38,303 nucleotides of DNA from Gemmatimonas sp. (GTDB lineage: Bacteria > Gemmatimonadota > Gemmatimonadetes > Gemmatimonadales > Gemmatimonadaceae), in the NCBI RefSeq assembly GCF_021298855.1, contig NZ_JAJTHI010000050.1:1-38303 (forward strand), written 5' to 3'. Made by a program: the position numbers and the translations under genes. The notes beneath the pieces were generated by a model, which was given only the letters and a program-made list of their open reading frames with translations, was not told where the DNA came from and searched no databases. Position 1 is the stretch's first letter; each line of letters starts with the position of its first letter. Shown piece after piece: positions 17,281 to 25,049 of the stretch.

Positions 17281-17345
17281 CGGGATGGGTGCGCGGGGCG
17301 CGTCGTCCGGAGCGTCCGAAAAGGGGACAGGGCACGCCTGTCATC

Positions 17346-17374
17346 TTGACCCGGCCACACCCGGTCCCTAGCTT
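17346..17374 (+). promoter_or_regulatory. Promoter of the rimP-nusA-infB operon
   Basis: TTGACC (17346-17351), a 17-base spacer and TAGCTT (17369-17374). Expected transcription start is near 17381, leaving a leader of about 140 bases before the rimP GTG at 17523. Confidence 0.6.
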
Positions 17375-17386
17375 GCGAATCTGAGA

Positions 17387-17474
17387 CGGAACCTCTTCGT
17401 GATATCGCTCGCTCACCGCGGGCGGAAGAAGTGTGGGGATGGCCCCCACACTTTTTTGTTCTCTGGGGGTTCCG
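17387..17474 (+). promoter_or_regulatory. Structured rimP-operon leader, possible attenuator
   Basis: A long-range 10-bp pairing (17387-17396 with 17465-17474, core CGGAACC with GGTTCCG and two G-U pairs) encloses the terminator hairpin at 17429-17453. The 5' arm is made just after transcription starts, and the 3' arm only if polymerase reads through the hairpin. The arrangement is consistent with a leader that controls readthrough into rimP-nusA-infB. NusA autoregulation through leader terminators is known for the E. coli operon. Here it is inferred from structure only. Confidence 0.45.
17429..17457 (+). terminator. Intrinsic terminator inside the rimP leader
   Basis: A 10-bp perfect stem (AAGTGTGGGG 17429-17438 with CCCCACACTT 17444-17453), loop ATGGC, and a run of six T ending at 17457 that partly serves as the 3' arm. 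It lies about 150 bases after pgeF and 66 bases before the rimP start. It may end the murA-pgeF transcript, act as an attenuator for the operon promoter at 17346, or do both. Confidence 0.8.
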
Positions 17475-17510
17475 CACGTTCATGGTGCAGGAAGCGGTCC
17501 GCGGTCGGCC

Positions 17511-17516
17511 GGAGGT
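17511..17516 (+). promoter_or_regulatory. Ribosome binding site fixing the rimP GTG start
   Basis: GGAGGT, six bases before the GTG at 17523. It complements the CCTCCTT anti-Shine-Dalgarno end of the 16S gene in this window. It argues against the upstream in-frame ATG at 17433, which lies inside the terminator hairpin. Confidence 0.8.
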
Positions 17517-17522
17517 CAGCAG

Positions 17523-17990
17523 GTGAGCGAGTCCATCGAACCCATTGTCGCGCAAGAACTTGACACGTTGGGCTTCGACCTGGTCGAGCTACGGCGGGGT
17601 GGGTCCAGGGCCCGTCCTGTGCTGGAAATCCGAATTGATCGGCGAGACGGGGAAAAGATTACGATCGACGATTGTGCGCGGGCGTCCCGAGCTCTCGAAG
17701 CCCGACTGGAGGCCGACGCGCTGGTTGCCGAGCAGTATGTGTTGGAGGTGTCGTCACCCGGAGCGGATCGTCCGCTCCGGAACGCCGCGGAATGGCGCCG
17801 GTTTATCGGGCGTCGGGCCACGGTGACGAGCCCTTTGCTGGCAGGTGGAAAACAGGAAGTCGAGATCCTCGCGCTCGATGGCGAGGCAGGCGCTGAAGTC
17901 GCGGTGGTGCGGGATCCGAAGGGGCGGGAGGTGCACGTGCCGCTTCGTGAGATCACGCAGGCGCGATTGGCGTTTCACTGGAAACGATAG
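17523..17990 (+). CDS. rimP: Ribosome maturation factor RimP
   Basis: The protein has 155 residues, the usual RimP length. Conserved blocks are IVAQELDTLGFDLVELRR, the RPVLEIRIDRRDG strand, ITIDDCARASRALEARL, and the hallmark YVLEVSSPGADRPLRNAAEW followed by FIGRRATV. RimP binds the 30S head region and is needed for small-subunit maturation. The GTG start is chosen because GGAGGT stands six bases ahead and homology begins there. nusA starts nine bases after the stop, in the classical rimP-nusA order. Confidence 0.95.
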   Translation: MSESIEPIVAQELDTLGFDLVELRRGGSRARPVLEIRIDRRDGEKITIDDCARASRALEARLEADALVAEQYVLEVSSPGADRPLRNAAEWRRFIGRRATVTSPLLAGGKQEVEILALDGEAGAEVAVVRDPKGREVHVPLREITQARLAFHWKR

Positions 17991-17999
17991 GGGAGACGG

Positions 18000-19310
18000 A
18001 TGGCCGGATCGGCGGAAATTCTCACAGCGTTACGTGAGCTGTCGAACCTCAAGCAGATCACGCGCGAGGAGCTTCACGGGCTTCTCCAGGACGGCATTCT
18101 TGCCGCTCTGGCCAAGAAGCACGGGGCCAACGTCCAGGCGGAAATCGACATCGACGAAGCCAAGGGCGCCATTCGCATCGTGCTGCTCAAGACGGTCGTG
18201 GAAGAGGTCACCGACGAGTCGCGTGAGGTGACCGTCGAGGAAGCGCGCTTCATGGACCCGGAATTCCAGGTCGGCGACGTCATGGAAATCCCGGTCGACT
18301 TCATGGAGTTCGGGCGCACGGCGGTCCAGGCGGCGAAGCAGCGCATCATCCAGCGGGTTCGCGAAGGCGAGCGCACGCGTATCCGCGACGAGTTCGCGGG
18401 GCGAGTCGGTGACCTGCTGTCGGGCGAAGTCCAGCAGATCGAGCGCGGCAAGCTGGTGGTCATGCTCAACAAGTTCCGGGAGGCCGAGGCCATCATCCCG
18501 TACCGCGAGCAGAATCACCGGGAGCACTACCATCAGGGCGAGCCGGTGCGCGCCGTGCTCAAGCGGGTTGAGGATACGCCCAAGGGGCCGCGCCTCATTC
18601 TGAGCCGCTCCGACGCCCTGTTCGTGCAGGCGCTGTTCAAGCTCGAGGTGCCGGAAATCCAGCAGGGGATCGTCGAGATCAAGGCCGCGGCACGCGAGGT
18701 TGGCAGCCGCACCAAGATTGCGGTCACCTCGCGCGACGAAGCGGTCGACCCGGTCGGGGCGTGCGTGGGCCTCAAAGGGGCGCGCGTGCAGGCGGTCGTG
18801 AATGAACTGGGCGGCGAGCGCATTGACATCGTACCCTGGTCTCCCGACCCTGAACGGTTCGCCAAGCTGGCGCTGGCCCCTGCACGGGTAGCGCGGGTGT
18901 TCAGCGATGCGGTCTCGCGCACCATCCAGGCCGTCGTCGACGAGGACCAGCTGTCGCTGGCAATCGGTCGCAACGGGCAGAACGTGCGACTGGCGTCCGA
19001 ACTGACGGGGTGGAAGATCGATCTGTACTCGAGCCGGGAGTGGATGGAAAAGGGCGGGGAATCGCCCCTCTTCGCGCCACTGCCGGATGACGCCGAAGCC
19101 GACGTGCCGCTCAACGAAATCGAGGGACTCGAAACGGCCACGGTCGCGGTGCTGGCCGAAGCGGGATACCGTACCCTCAACGACATCCTCGATCTCGATC
19201 GGGATGATCTGCTGCGGTTGCCTGGCATTGCGCCCGAGGAGGCCGATCGCATCATGGCCATCATCGACGAACTCACCACCGAGGACGACGAGGGCGGTCG
19301 CGAGGCGTGA
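18000..19310 (+). CDS. nusA: Transcription termination/antitermination factor NusA
   Basis: The protein has 436 residues. The N-terminal RNA-polymerase-binding domain (about 1-130) contains VQAEIDIDEAKGAIRI, FMDPEFQVGD and AAKQRIIQRVREGER. An S1 domain follows (about 135-200, GDLLSGEVQQIERGKLVVML). Two KH domains come next (DPVGACVGLKGARVQAVVNE and EDQLSLAIGRNGQNVRLAS). A helix-hairpin-helix-like C-terminal domain (about 370-430) ends in an acidic stretch. NusA modulates pausing, termination and rRNA antitermination. The start ATG is preceded by GGGAGA. The stop overlaps the next GTG (GTGA). The structured leader upstream of rimP may respond to NusA level. Confidence 0.97.
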   Translation: MAGSAEILTALRELSNLKQITREELHGLLQDGILAALAKKHGANVQAEIDIDEAKGAIRIVLLKTVVEEVTDESREVTVEEARFMDPEFQVGDVMEIPVDFMEFGRTAVQAAKQRIIQRVREGERTRIRDEFAGRVGDLLSGEVQQIERGKLVVMLNKFREAEAIIPYREQNHREHYHQGEPVRAVLKRVEDTPKGPRLILSRSDALFVQALFKLEVPEIQQGIVEIKAAAREVGSRTKIAVTSRDEAVDPVGACVGLKGARVQAVVNELGGERIDIVPWSPDPERFAKLALAPARVARVFSDAVSRTIQAVVDEDQLSLAIGRNGQNVRLASELTGWKIDLYSSREWMEKGGESPLFAPLPDDAEADVPLNEIEGLETATVAVLAEAGYRTLNDILDLDRDDLLRLPGIAPEEADRIMAIIDELTTEDDEGGREA

Positions 19311-19687
19311 GTGCATCCGACGGCGGGTCGTCCGCGCTGACCGACACGGTGCGCCGCAAGGTGCTCGGGCTGGTGGGCTTGGGGGCGAGAGGCCGGTTGG
19401 TGGTGGTGGGCGCAGAGCAGGTCCGGCTCGCCGCACAGAAGGGCAGTGTGCAGTTGGTGCTGGTGGCGCGCGACGTGTCCCGGCATTCGCTCGACAAGGT
19501 GATCCCGGTCCTGCGGGCCCGGGGGGTGGAGATGGTGGAGTGGCCGAGTGCGGCCGAGTTGGGAGGCGCTGTGGGACGGGATATCACGGCGGCCATAGGG
19601 ATCGTAGATCAGGCGCTGGCGCGCGGAATCCGTGGCGCCGTAGCCGGGGCAGCCCCGGCAGGCGACGCGACGCGCGTTTCGCGGTAG
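19307..19687 (+). CDS. L7Ae-family ribosomal/RNA-binding protein (YlxQ-like)
   Basis: The protein has 126 residues, with an L7Ae/L30e-like core: VLGLVGLGARGRLVVVGAEQ, a VRLAAQKGSVQLVLVARDVS strand-helix and KVIPVLRARGVEMVEW. It ends in a Gly/Ala-rich helix. YlxQ-type proteins occur between nusA and infB in many Gram-positive operons and are thought to bind K-turn RNA. The GTG start overlaps the nusA stop. The usual partner ylxR (DUF448) is not found between nusA and this gene. The sequence is diverged from typical YlxQ, so the exact RNA target is unknown. Confidence 0.82.
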   Translation: MSASDGGSSALTDTVRRKVLGLVGLGARGRLVVVGAEQVRLAAQKGSVQLVLVARDVSRHSLDKVIPVLRARGVEMVEWPSAAELGGAVGRDITAAIGIVDQALARGIRGAVAGAAPAGDATRVSR

Positions 19688-19691
19688 GAGG
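19686..19691 (+). promoter_or_regulatory. Ribosome binding site fixing the infB TTG start
   Basis: AGGAGG, five bases ahead of TTG at 19697. It overlaps the end of the L7Ae-like gene (stop 19685-19687). The first product residues match the conserved IF2 N-terminus, so the rare TTG is the start. Confidence 0.8.
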
Positions 19692-19696
19692 ACGGG

Positions 19697-22648
19697 TTGA
19701 GCAAGCTTCGTGTGCATGACATGGCGGGTGAGTTCGGCATCTCGGCGGACGAGGTGATCGCACTGCTGCGCCAGATGGATGTCCCGGTTCGCAGCCATTT
19801 GTCGCTGCTGACCGATGATCAGGTCTCGCGAATTCGCGCCCGCTGGGAGCGCGAGAAACGGCTGCGCGCCGAGAAGGCGCAGCCGGCGCCTGCGGCCGCC
19901 CCGCGCCGTCGTCGCACGACGGCCGCAGAGGCCGTTGCCACTCCCGAGCCCGAAGCGGCGTCGCCAACGCCGGCCGTGCGCCGTCGTCGCGCCGCCGATG
20001 TGGCCGAGCACCACGAAGCCGAGGTTGCGGCTGCCGAATCGGCCGCCGCTCCCGTGCCGGCCGCTCCTGAGCCTGAGCCGGCTCCCGATATCGCGCCTGT
20101 CCCGGCGCGGAAGGCCGAGCGCCCCGCGGTCGAAGCGGCCGCGCCCGTCGAGACGCCGGCGGCACATACCGCCGCATCGGCGCCTGTCGCATCCGCCGCG
20201 CCGGCGGTGGACACGCGGCCACCCGCGGCGGAGCCGCCCGCAATCGTCCCCGCGCCCGCTCAACCCCCGCAGAAGCCGGAGACGCCCGCGCCGGTCACGG
20301 CCGTCGCACCTGAGCCGCCCGCTGCGGCCGCGGCAACACCGGCAACGACGAGTGCCGCGCCGGTGCCGGCTGCCGGCCCGGAGCCGGTGGTGGCCGCCCC
20401 GGCGGCCCCATCGGCCCCGAGCTTGCCGGCAGACCGCCCGCGCCCGCGGCCGGTCGTGCCCGGTGCGCCGCGTCCGCGGCCAGTTGCCAGCGCCAGCCCC
20501 AACTTCGGTTCGGCGCGTCCCATTGCCTCCGCTGCACCTGGCGGTGGGCTGTCACAGGGGCAGCGCCGCGACGATCGTCGCCCCGGCGGGGCACCGCCGC
20601 AGCATGGCGGGGGACAGCACGCCGGGAGCAGTGCCGGTGGGCAGCCGCAGGGGGGCGGCATGGCCCAACCCGGCGGCCAGAACCAGCAGCGGCGCGGGAA
20701 GAAGGGCAAGCGCGGCGCGGTCGATCAGGAAGCGGTGTCGGCCAACATCACCAAGACCATGACCGCCATGCGCGGCGCGCCCACGCGTGGCCGCCCAGGG
20801 CGTCGCTTCGGTGCCGAAATGCGCGCCGAGGCCGAGGAACAGCGGCAGGCGGCGGCGGAGCGCGAGCGCAAGACGGTGCGCGTGAACGAGTTCATTACGG
20901 TCTCCGAACTCGCGCAAATCCTGGGCATTTCCGCCACGCAGATCGTGGGCTTCGCCTTCAAGTCGCTCGGGCTGATGGTCACCATCAACCAGCGACTCGA
21001 CTTCGACCAGATCGAGCTCATCGCTGGCGAGTTCGGCTTCCAGGCCGTCAAGGAATCCGACTACGCCGCCGATGTCCCCGATCAGGGGGAAGAGGACCGC
21101 GAAGAGGATCTCCGTCCGCGCCCGCCGGTGGTCACCATTATGGGGCACGTCGACCACGGCAAGACATCGCTGCTCGACTACATCCGCAAGGCGAACGTCG
21201 TGGCCGGCGAAGCCGGCGGCATCACGCAGCACATCGGTGCGTATCACGTGGAGGTCGCCGGCAAGCGCCTCATCACCTTCCTCGATACCCCGGGTCACGA
21301 AGCGTTCACCGCCATGCGTGCCCGCGGTGCACAGGTCACCGACATCGTCGTCATCGTCATTGCCGCCGATGACCAGGTCATGCCGCAGACCATCGAGGCG
21401 ATCTCCCACGCCAAGAGTGCCGGCGTCCCCATCATCATCGCGATCAACAAGGTCGATCTGCCGACCGCGAACATCGAGAAGGTGAAGCAGGACCTCCTGC
21501 AGCACGAAGTCGTGCTCGAAGACTTCGGTGGCACGGTCCTGCACTCGGAAATCTCGGCCAAGAAGGGCACCGGGGTGGCGGAACTGCTCGATCAGATCCT
21601 GCTGCAGGCGGATATCCTCGAGCTCAAGGCCAATCCCAACCGCCGGGCCGTCGGCTCCGTGGTGGAAGCCCAGCTCGACCAGGGCAAGGGACCCGTGGCC
21701 ACGGTGCTCGTGCAGAATGGCACGCTCAAGGTCGGGGACGACTACATCTGTGGCATCCACTCCGGCCGCGTGCGCGCCATGCTCGACGAGCGTGGCAAGC
21801 AGGTGAAGCAGGCCGGGCCGGCCATTCCGGTGCAGATCCTCGGTCTCACCGGCGTGCCCATGGCTGGCGATCAGCTGCTCGTGGTGGACGATGCCACCGC
21901 GGCGCGCGAGATCGCGCAGCGTCGTGAGCGGCTCGATCGGGAGGCCAAGAGCCGTCGCACCACGCGCGGCGTGGTGTCACTCGAGGATTTCATGTCCCAG
22001 GCCTCGGCTGGCCAGAAGCGCCAGCTGCGGCTCGTCATCAAGGCCGACCAGGGCGGGCCGGCGGAAGCACTGGCCGACGCGCTGCAGCAGCTGTCCAACA
22101 GCGAAGTCCAGGTGGAAATCATCCACCGCGCGGTCGGTGCCATCGCGGAAAGCGACATCCTGCTCGCCAAGGCGGCCGGCGCGATCATCATCGGCTTCCA
22201 TGTGCGGCCGGACAACAACGCACGCAACGCGGCGGAACGCGAGGGCGTCGACATCAAGCTCTACCGCATCATCTACGAGGCGGTCGCCGATGTGAAGGCG
22301 GCGCTCGAAGGGATGCTGCGTCCGGAAGAGCGTGAAGTGGTCTTCGGTGAGGCCGAAGTCCGCGAAACGTTCAAGGTGGCCCGCGTCGGGACGATCGCCG
22401 GTACCATCGTGCGCTCGGGGATCATCAACCGGAAGGGACGCATCCGCGTCATCCGCGATGGGATCGAGATCTACGACGGGGCCATCGCCTCGCTGCGTCG
22501 CTTCAAGGACGACGTCAACGAGGTCAAGGAAGGCTACGAGTGCGGTATCGGCATCGAGAACTTCAACGACCTCAAGATCGGGGACGTCTTCGAGTGCTAC
22601 CGGACCGAGGAAGTAGCGCGCACGCTCGATCAGGCCTCCAGGGCCTGA
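19697..22648 (+). CDS. infB: Translation initiation factor IF-2
   Basis: The protein has 983 residues and a TTG start. The IF2 N-terminal helix bundle ([22 protein letters not shown]) is followed by a very long Ala/Pro/Arg-rich low-complexity linker (about residues 60-355). The IF2N2 region comes next ([20 protein letters not shown]). The GTPase domain has G1 GHVDHGKT at 483-490, G3 DTPGHEAF and G4 NKVD. Domains II-IV follow to the end, including the conserved fMet-tRNA-binding C-terminal domain ([19 protein letters not shown]). IF-2 places initiator tRNA on the 30S P site and promotes subunit joining. The linker keeps the frame and the codon bias of the host. rbfA begins nine bases after the stop. 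Confidence 0.98.
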   Translation: MSKLRVHDMAGEFGISADEVIALLRQMDVPVRSHLSLLTDDQVSRIRARWEREKRLRAEKAQPAPAAAPRRRRTTAAEAVATPEPEAASPTPAVRRRRAADVAEHHEAEVAAAESAAAPVPAAPEPEPAPDIAPVPARKAERPAVEAAAPVETPAAHTAASAPVASAAPAVDTRPPAAEPPAIVPAPAQPPQKPETPAPVTAVAPEPPAAAAATPATTSAAPVPAAGPEPVVAAPAAPSAPSLPADRPRPRPVVPGAPRPRPVASASPNFGSARPIASAAPGGGLSQGQRRDDRRPGGAPPQHGGGQHAGSSAGGQPQGGGMAQPGGQNQQRRGKKGKRGAVDQEAVSANITKTMTAMRGAPTRGRPGRRFGAEMRAEAEEQRQAAAERERKTVRVNEFITVSELAQILGISATQIVGFAFKSLGLMVTINQRLDFDQIELIAGEFGFQAVKESDYAADVPDQGEEDREEDLRPRPPVVTIMGHVDHGKTSLLDYIRKANVVAGEAGGITQHIGAYHVEVAGKRLITFLDTPGHEAFTAMRARGAQVTDIVVIVIAADDQVMPQTIEAISHAKSAGVPIIIAINKVDLPTANIEKVKQDLLQHEVVLEDFGGTVLHSEISAKKGTGVAELLDQILLQADILELKANPNRRAVGSVVEAQLDQGKGPVATVLVQNGTLKVGDDYICGIHSGRVRAMLDERGKQVKQAGPAIPVQILGLTGVPMAGDQLLVVDDATAAREIAQRRERLDREAKSRRTTRGVVSLEDFMSQASAGQKRQLRLVIKADQGGPAEALADALQQLSNSEVQVEIIHRAVGAIAESDILLAKAAGAIIIGFHVRPDNNARNAAEREGVDIKLYRIIYEAVADVKAALEGMLRPEEREVVFGEAEVRETFKVARVGTIAGTIVRSGIINRKGRIRVIRDGIEIYDGAIASLRRFKDDVNEVKEGYECGIGIENFNDLKIGDVFECYRTEEVARTLDQASRA

Positions 22649-22657
22649 GGAGGCATC

Positions 22658-23074
22658 ATGGGCGAACCGCGGCGTCCCGACCGCGTCGCCGAAGCGATTC
22701 GTGAACAGGTCGCGACCTTCCTGGCGGAAGGCGCGAAGGACCCACGCATCAAGGCGTTCGTCACCGTGACCGCGGTGGATGTGACGCGCGATCTTCGGCA
22801 CGCGACGGTCTTCGTCAGCCTCATGGGTGACGAAGCCGACAAGAAGTCCACAACGGAGGGGCTGGCCAGCGTGGCTGGCCACCTGCGTTCGGTGCTTGGC
22901 AAGACGCTCCGGCTGCGATCGGCTCCGGAGATCCACTTCCGTACCGACGAGAGCGTGGCGCGCGCGTCGCGCATCGAGAGTCTGCTCGCGCAGATTCGCG
23001 ATGAGCGCGATCAGCGCGAGCAGGAACCACCGGGCGGCGACGCCACCGCCGCCCCGGGCGCGCCGGAATCCTGA
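22658..23074 (+). CDS. rbfA: 30S ribosome-binding factor RbfA
   Basis: A KH-like protein of 138 residues, with PRRPDRVAEAIREQVATFL, the strand VTVTAVDVTRDLRHATVFVS and the helix SVAGHLRSVLGKTLRLRSAPEI. The segment FRTDESVARASRIESLL then completes the family pattern. RbfA binds the 30S subunit near helix 1 of 16S rRNA and is needed for late maturation and cold tolerance. The C-terminal 25 residues are an acidic, Pro/Gly-rich tail beyond the conserved fold. GAGGAGG precedes the ATG with ideal spacing. Standard position between infB and truB. Confidence 0.95.
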   Translation: MGEPRRPDRVAEAIREQVATFLAEGAKDPRIKAFVTVTAVDVTRDLRHATVFVSLMGDEADKKSTTEGLASVAGHLRSVLGKTLRLRSAPEIHFRTDESVARASRIESLLAQIRDERDQREQEPPGGDATAAPGAPES

Positions 23075-23088
23075 CCGTCGACGCGCCC

Positions 23089-24021
23089 GTGCCGGTGGGG
23101 CCGCCGTCACCGCCCGCGCCGCTCACTTCCGGCTTGCTGTACGTGGACAAGCCGGCCGGCCTTTCGTCGCATGATATCGTAAGCGTTGTGCGCCGTGCAG
23201 CGCGCAGCCGGCGGGTCGGCCATGCCGGCACGCTCGATCCGTTCGCGACCGGCCTGCTGGTACTCGCGATCGGCCCCTGCACGCGCCTGCTGCCGTACCT
23301 CGTGGGAGAACCCAAGGTGTACGAGGCCGTCATCCGCTTCGGCCACGAAACGGACAGCGACGACGCCACGGGAGAGCCCACGCGTACCGTGGCGCCACCG
23401 CCCGTCGAGCAGCTTACCGAGAGTGGCAACGCCGTGCGCCTTGCTGCCGAGGCCGGCCTCACGGGGCGCATCGCCCAGATCCCACCGGCATTCTCCGCCA
23501 AGCATGTCGACGGTGTGCGCGCATACGCGCTGGCCAGAAAGGGCAGGCACGTCCACCTGCCGCCTGTCGACATCGAGGTGTTCGGTTGGGAGTGGCTGCA
23601 TGGCAGCGCCGACCGCCTCCACACCCGCATCCGCTGCGGAAGCGGGACGTACATTCGCGCCCTCGCCCGTGACCTGGGACGTGCGCTGGGCTCCGCGGCC
23701 CACTGCGAATCCTTGCGCCGGGTGGCGAGTGGGCCAGCGCACGTGGCCGATGCGGTCGCGTGGAGCATGCTGGGGCCCGGTGCCATCGCCGACGGCGCCG
23801 TCACGTTGCGGTCACCACTGGCCGCGCTGGGCGCGGTGGCGCACCAGCCACTCGACGCCGAACAACTGCGCGATCTGCGTCATGGGCGGCCACTGCGGGC
23901 CACCGTTGGTGGGGAGCGGGCCGCGCTGTTGCGTGACGGCCAGGTGGTGGCCATGGCCGTCCGCTCGGGCTCCGACCGTTGGCAGCCGCGGGTGGTCCTG
24001 TTGGGGGACGACGCGTCATGA
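23089..24021 (+). CDS. truB: tRNA pseudouridine(55) synthase TruB
   Basis: The protein has 310 residues. The opening GLLYVDKPAGLSSHDIVSVV and the catalytic motif GHAGTLDPFATGLLVLAIG, with Asp50 as nucleophile, are diagnostic. Further matches are YEAVIRFGHETDSDDATGE, IPPAFSAKHVDGVRAYALAR and RCGSGTYIRALARDLGRAL. TruB makes the universal T-loop pseudouridine of tRNA. The start is uncertain: the GTG at 23089 or the GTG six bases later, both in a Pro-rich segment before the fold. The stop overlaps the ATG of ribF (ATGA). Confidence 0.95.
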   Translation: MPVGPPSPPAPLTSGLLYVDKPAGLSSHDIVSVVRRAARSRRVGHAGTLDPFATGLLVLAIGPCTRLLPYLVGEPKVYEAVIRFGHETDSDDATGEPTRTVAPPPVEQLTESGNAVRLAAEAGLTGRIAQIPPAFSAKHVDGVRAYALARKGRHVHLPPVDIEVFGWEWLHGSADRLHTRIRCGSGTYIRALARDLGRALGSAAHCESLRRVASGPAHVADAVAWSMLGPGAIADGAVTLRSPLAALGAVAHQPLDAEQLRDLRHGRPLRATVGGERAALLRDGQVVAMAVRSGSDRWQPRVVLLGDDAS

Positions 24022-24971
24022 GCCCCCGCGGCGAACCGATCGGCCTGCCGCTGGAGCATGGCGCCGTGGTCACCGTGGGGACCTTCGACGGCGTGCATCG
24101 GGGCCATCAGGATGTGCTGGCCACCCTCGTGCGCCGGGCGGCGGAGCAGTCGTTGCCCAGCGTGGTCGTGACCTTCGATCCGCATCCCCTCGAGGTGGTC
24201 AACCCGGCCGCCGCGCCGCCGCTGCTCACCCTCACCAACGAGAAGCTGGCGATGTTCGCTCAGTCGGGGGTCTCGTATGTGGCGGTCCTTCCCTTCACGC
24301 CGCGCCTCGCGGCGCTCGAGGCCGAGCAGTTCGTCGACGATGTGCTGCTGGGCCGTTTCGCCCTGCGCGAACTGCTGGTGGGGCACGACCACGGCTTCGG
24401 TCGCGGACGCCTGGGGGACATCGAGGTGCTCCGGCAGTTGGGCCACCGACGGGGCTTTCAGGTCACCGTGCTCCCCCCGGTGCATACACCCGACGGGCAC
24501 GCCATCAGCTCGACGGCCATCCGGCGCGCCGTCGCTGGCGGCGATCTGGCGCGCGCCGCTGCGGGGCTCGGACGTCCGTACAGCATTTCCGGGCGTATCG
24601 TCCGCGGCGACCAGCGGGGGCGCACCATCGGCTATCCCACGCTCAACCTCGAACCCCTCCCCGAGCGCAAGCTGCTGCCCCCCGACGGGGTGTATGCCGT
24701 GCGGGTCCAGCTACCGGCCGGCGAGTACGGCGGCATGCTCAACCTCGGGCCACGTCCCACGGTAGGGGACTTCCAGCGGCGCATCGAAACGCACGTGTTC
24801 GATGCCAGCGGCGACTGGTACGGTGCCCACGTGCGCCTCGATTTCGTGGGGCGCTTGCGCGGGACCCGCCCTTTCCCGGGGCTGGAGGCCCTCAAGGCGC
24901 AGCTGGCCGAGGATGAAGCGCAGGCGCGGGTGGCACTGGCTACCGCACGACCCACTGCGCCCCTAAGTTAA
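24018..24971 (+). CDS. ribF: Bifunctional riboflavin kinase / FAD synthetase
   Basis: The protein has 317 residues. The N-terminal FAD-synthetase (nucleotidyltransferase) domain shows GTFDGVHRGHQDVL, TFDPHPLEV, the HDHGFGRGRLGD loop and ISSTAIRRAVAGGDL. The C-terminal riboflavin-kinase domain shows GRIVRGDQRGRTIGYPTLNL, GVYAVRV and GGMLNLGPRPTVGD, with ETHVFDASGDWYG after that. The enzyme converts riboflavin to FMN and FAD. The ATG at 24018 overlaps the truB stop. It closes the rimP-to-ribF operon and is followed by two short hairpins that may terminate it. Confidence 0.97.
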   Translation: MSPRGEPIGLPLEHGAVVTVGTFDGVHRGHQDVLATLVRRAAEQSLPSVVVTFDPHPLEVVNPAAAPPLLTLTNEKLAMFAQSGVSYVAVLPFTPRLAALEAEQFVDDVLLGRFALRELLVGHDHGFGRGRLGDIEVLRQLGHRRGFQVTVLPPVHTPDGHAISSTAIRRAVAGGDLARAAAGLGRPYSISGRIVRGDQRGRTIGYPTLNLEPLPERKLLPPDGVYAVRVQLPAGEYGGMLNLGPRPTVGDFQRRIETHVFDASGDWYGAHVRLDFVGRLRGTRPFPGLEALKAQLAEDEAQARVALATARPTAPLS

Positions 24972-24998
24972 GGGGCTTGGCGCACTTCGCGCCGTTTT
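24959..24998 (+). terminator. Candidate weak terminator after ribF
   Basis: Two tandem hairpins span the ribF stop: GCCCCT (24959-24964) with AGGGGC (24971-24976), and GGCGC (24979-24983) with GCGCC (24989-24993). The second is followed by GTTTT. The T run is short, so readthrough into secD is likely. Confidence 0.4.
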
Positions 24999-25049
24999 CC
25001 CGCGCCTTGCCCCAGGGCGCGCCGACATTCCCTTTGGCCACCGGCATCG

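Noticed and set aside
18533..20263. A 576-codon minus-strand frame opposite nusA, the L7Ae-like gene and infB
   Set aside because: Spans three genes of a conserved operon on the other strand. The Arg/Gly/Ser repeats mirror the infB linker.
20040..20700. Repetitive GC-rich tract in infB as a DNA repeat element
   Set aside because: The repetition is explained by the Ala/Pro-rich IF-2 linker in a continuous frame.
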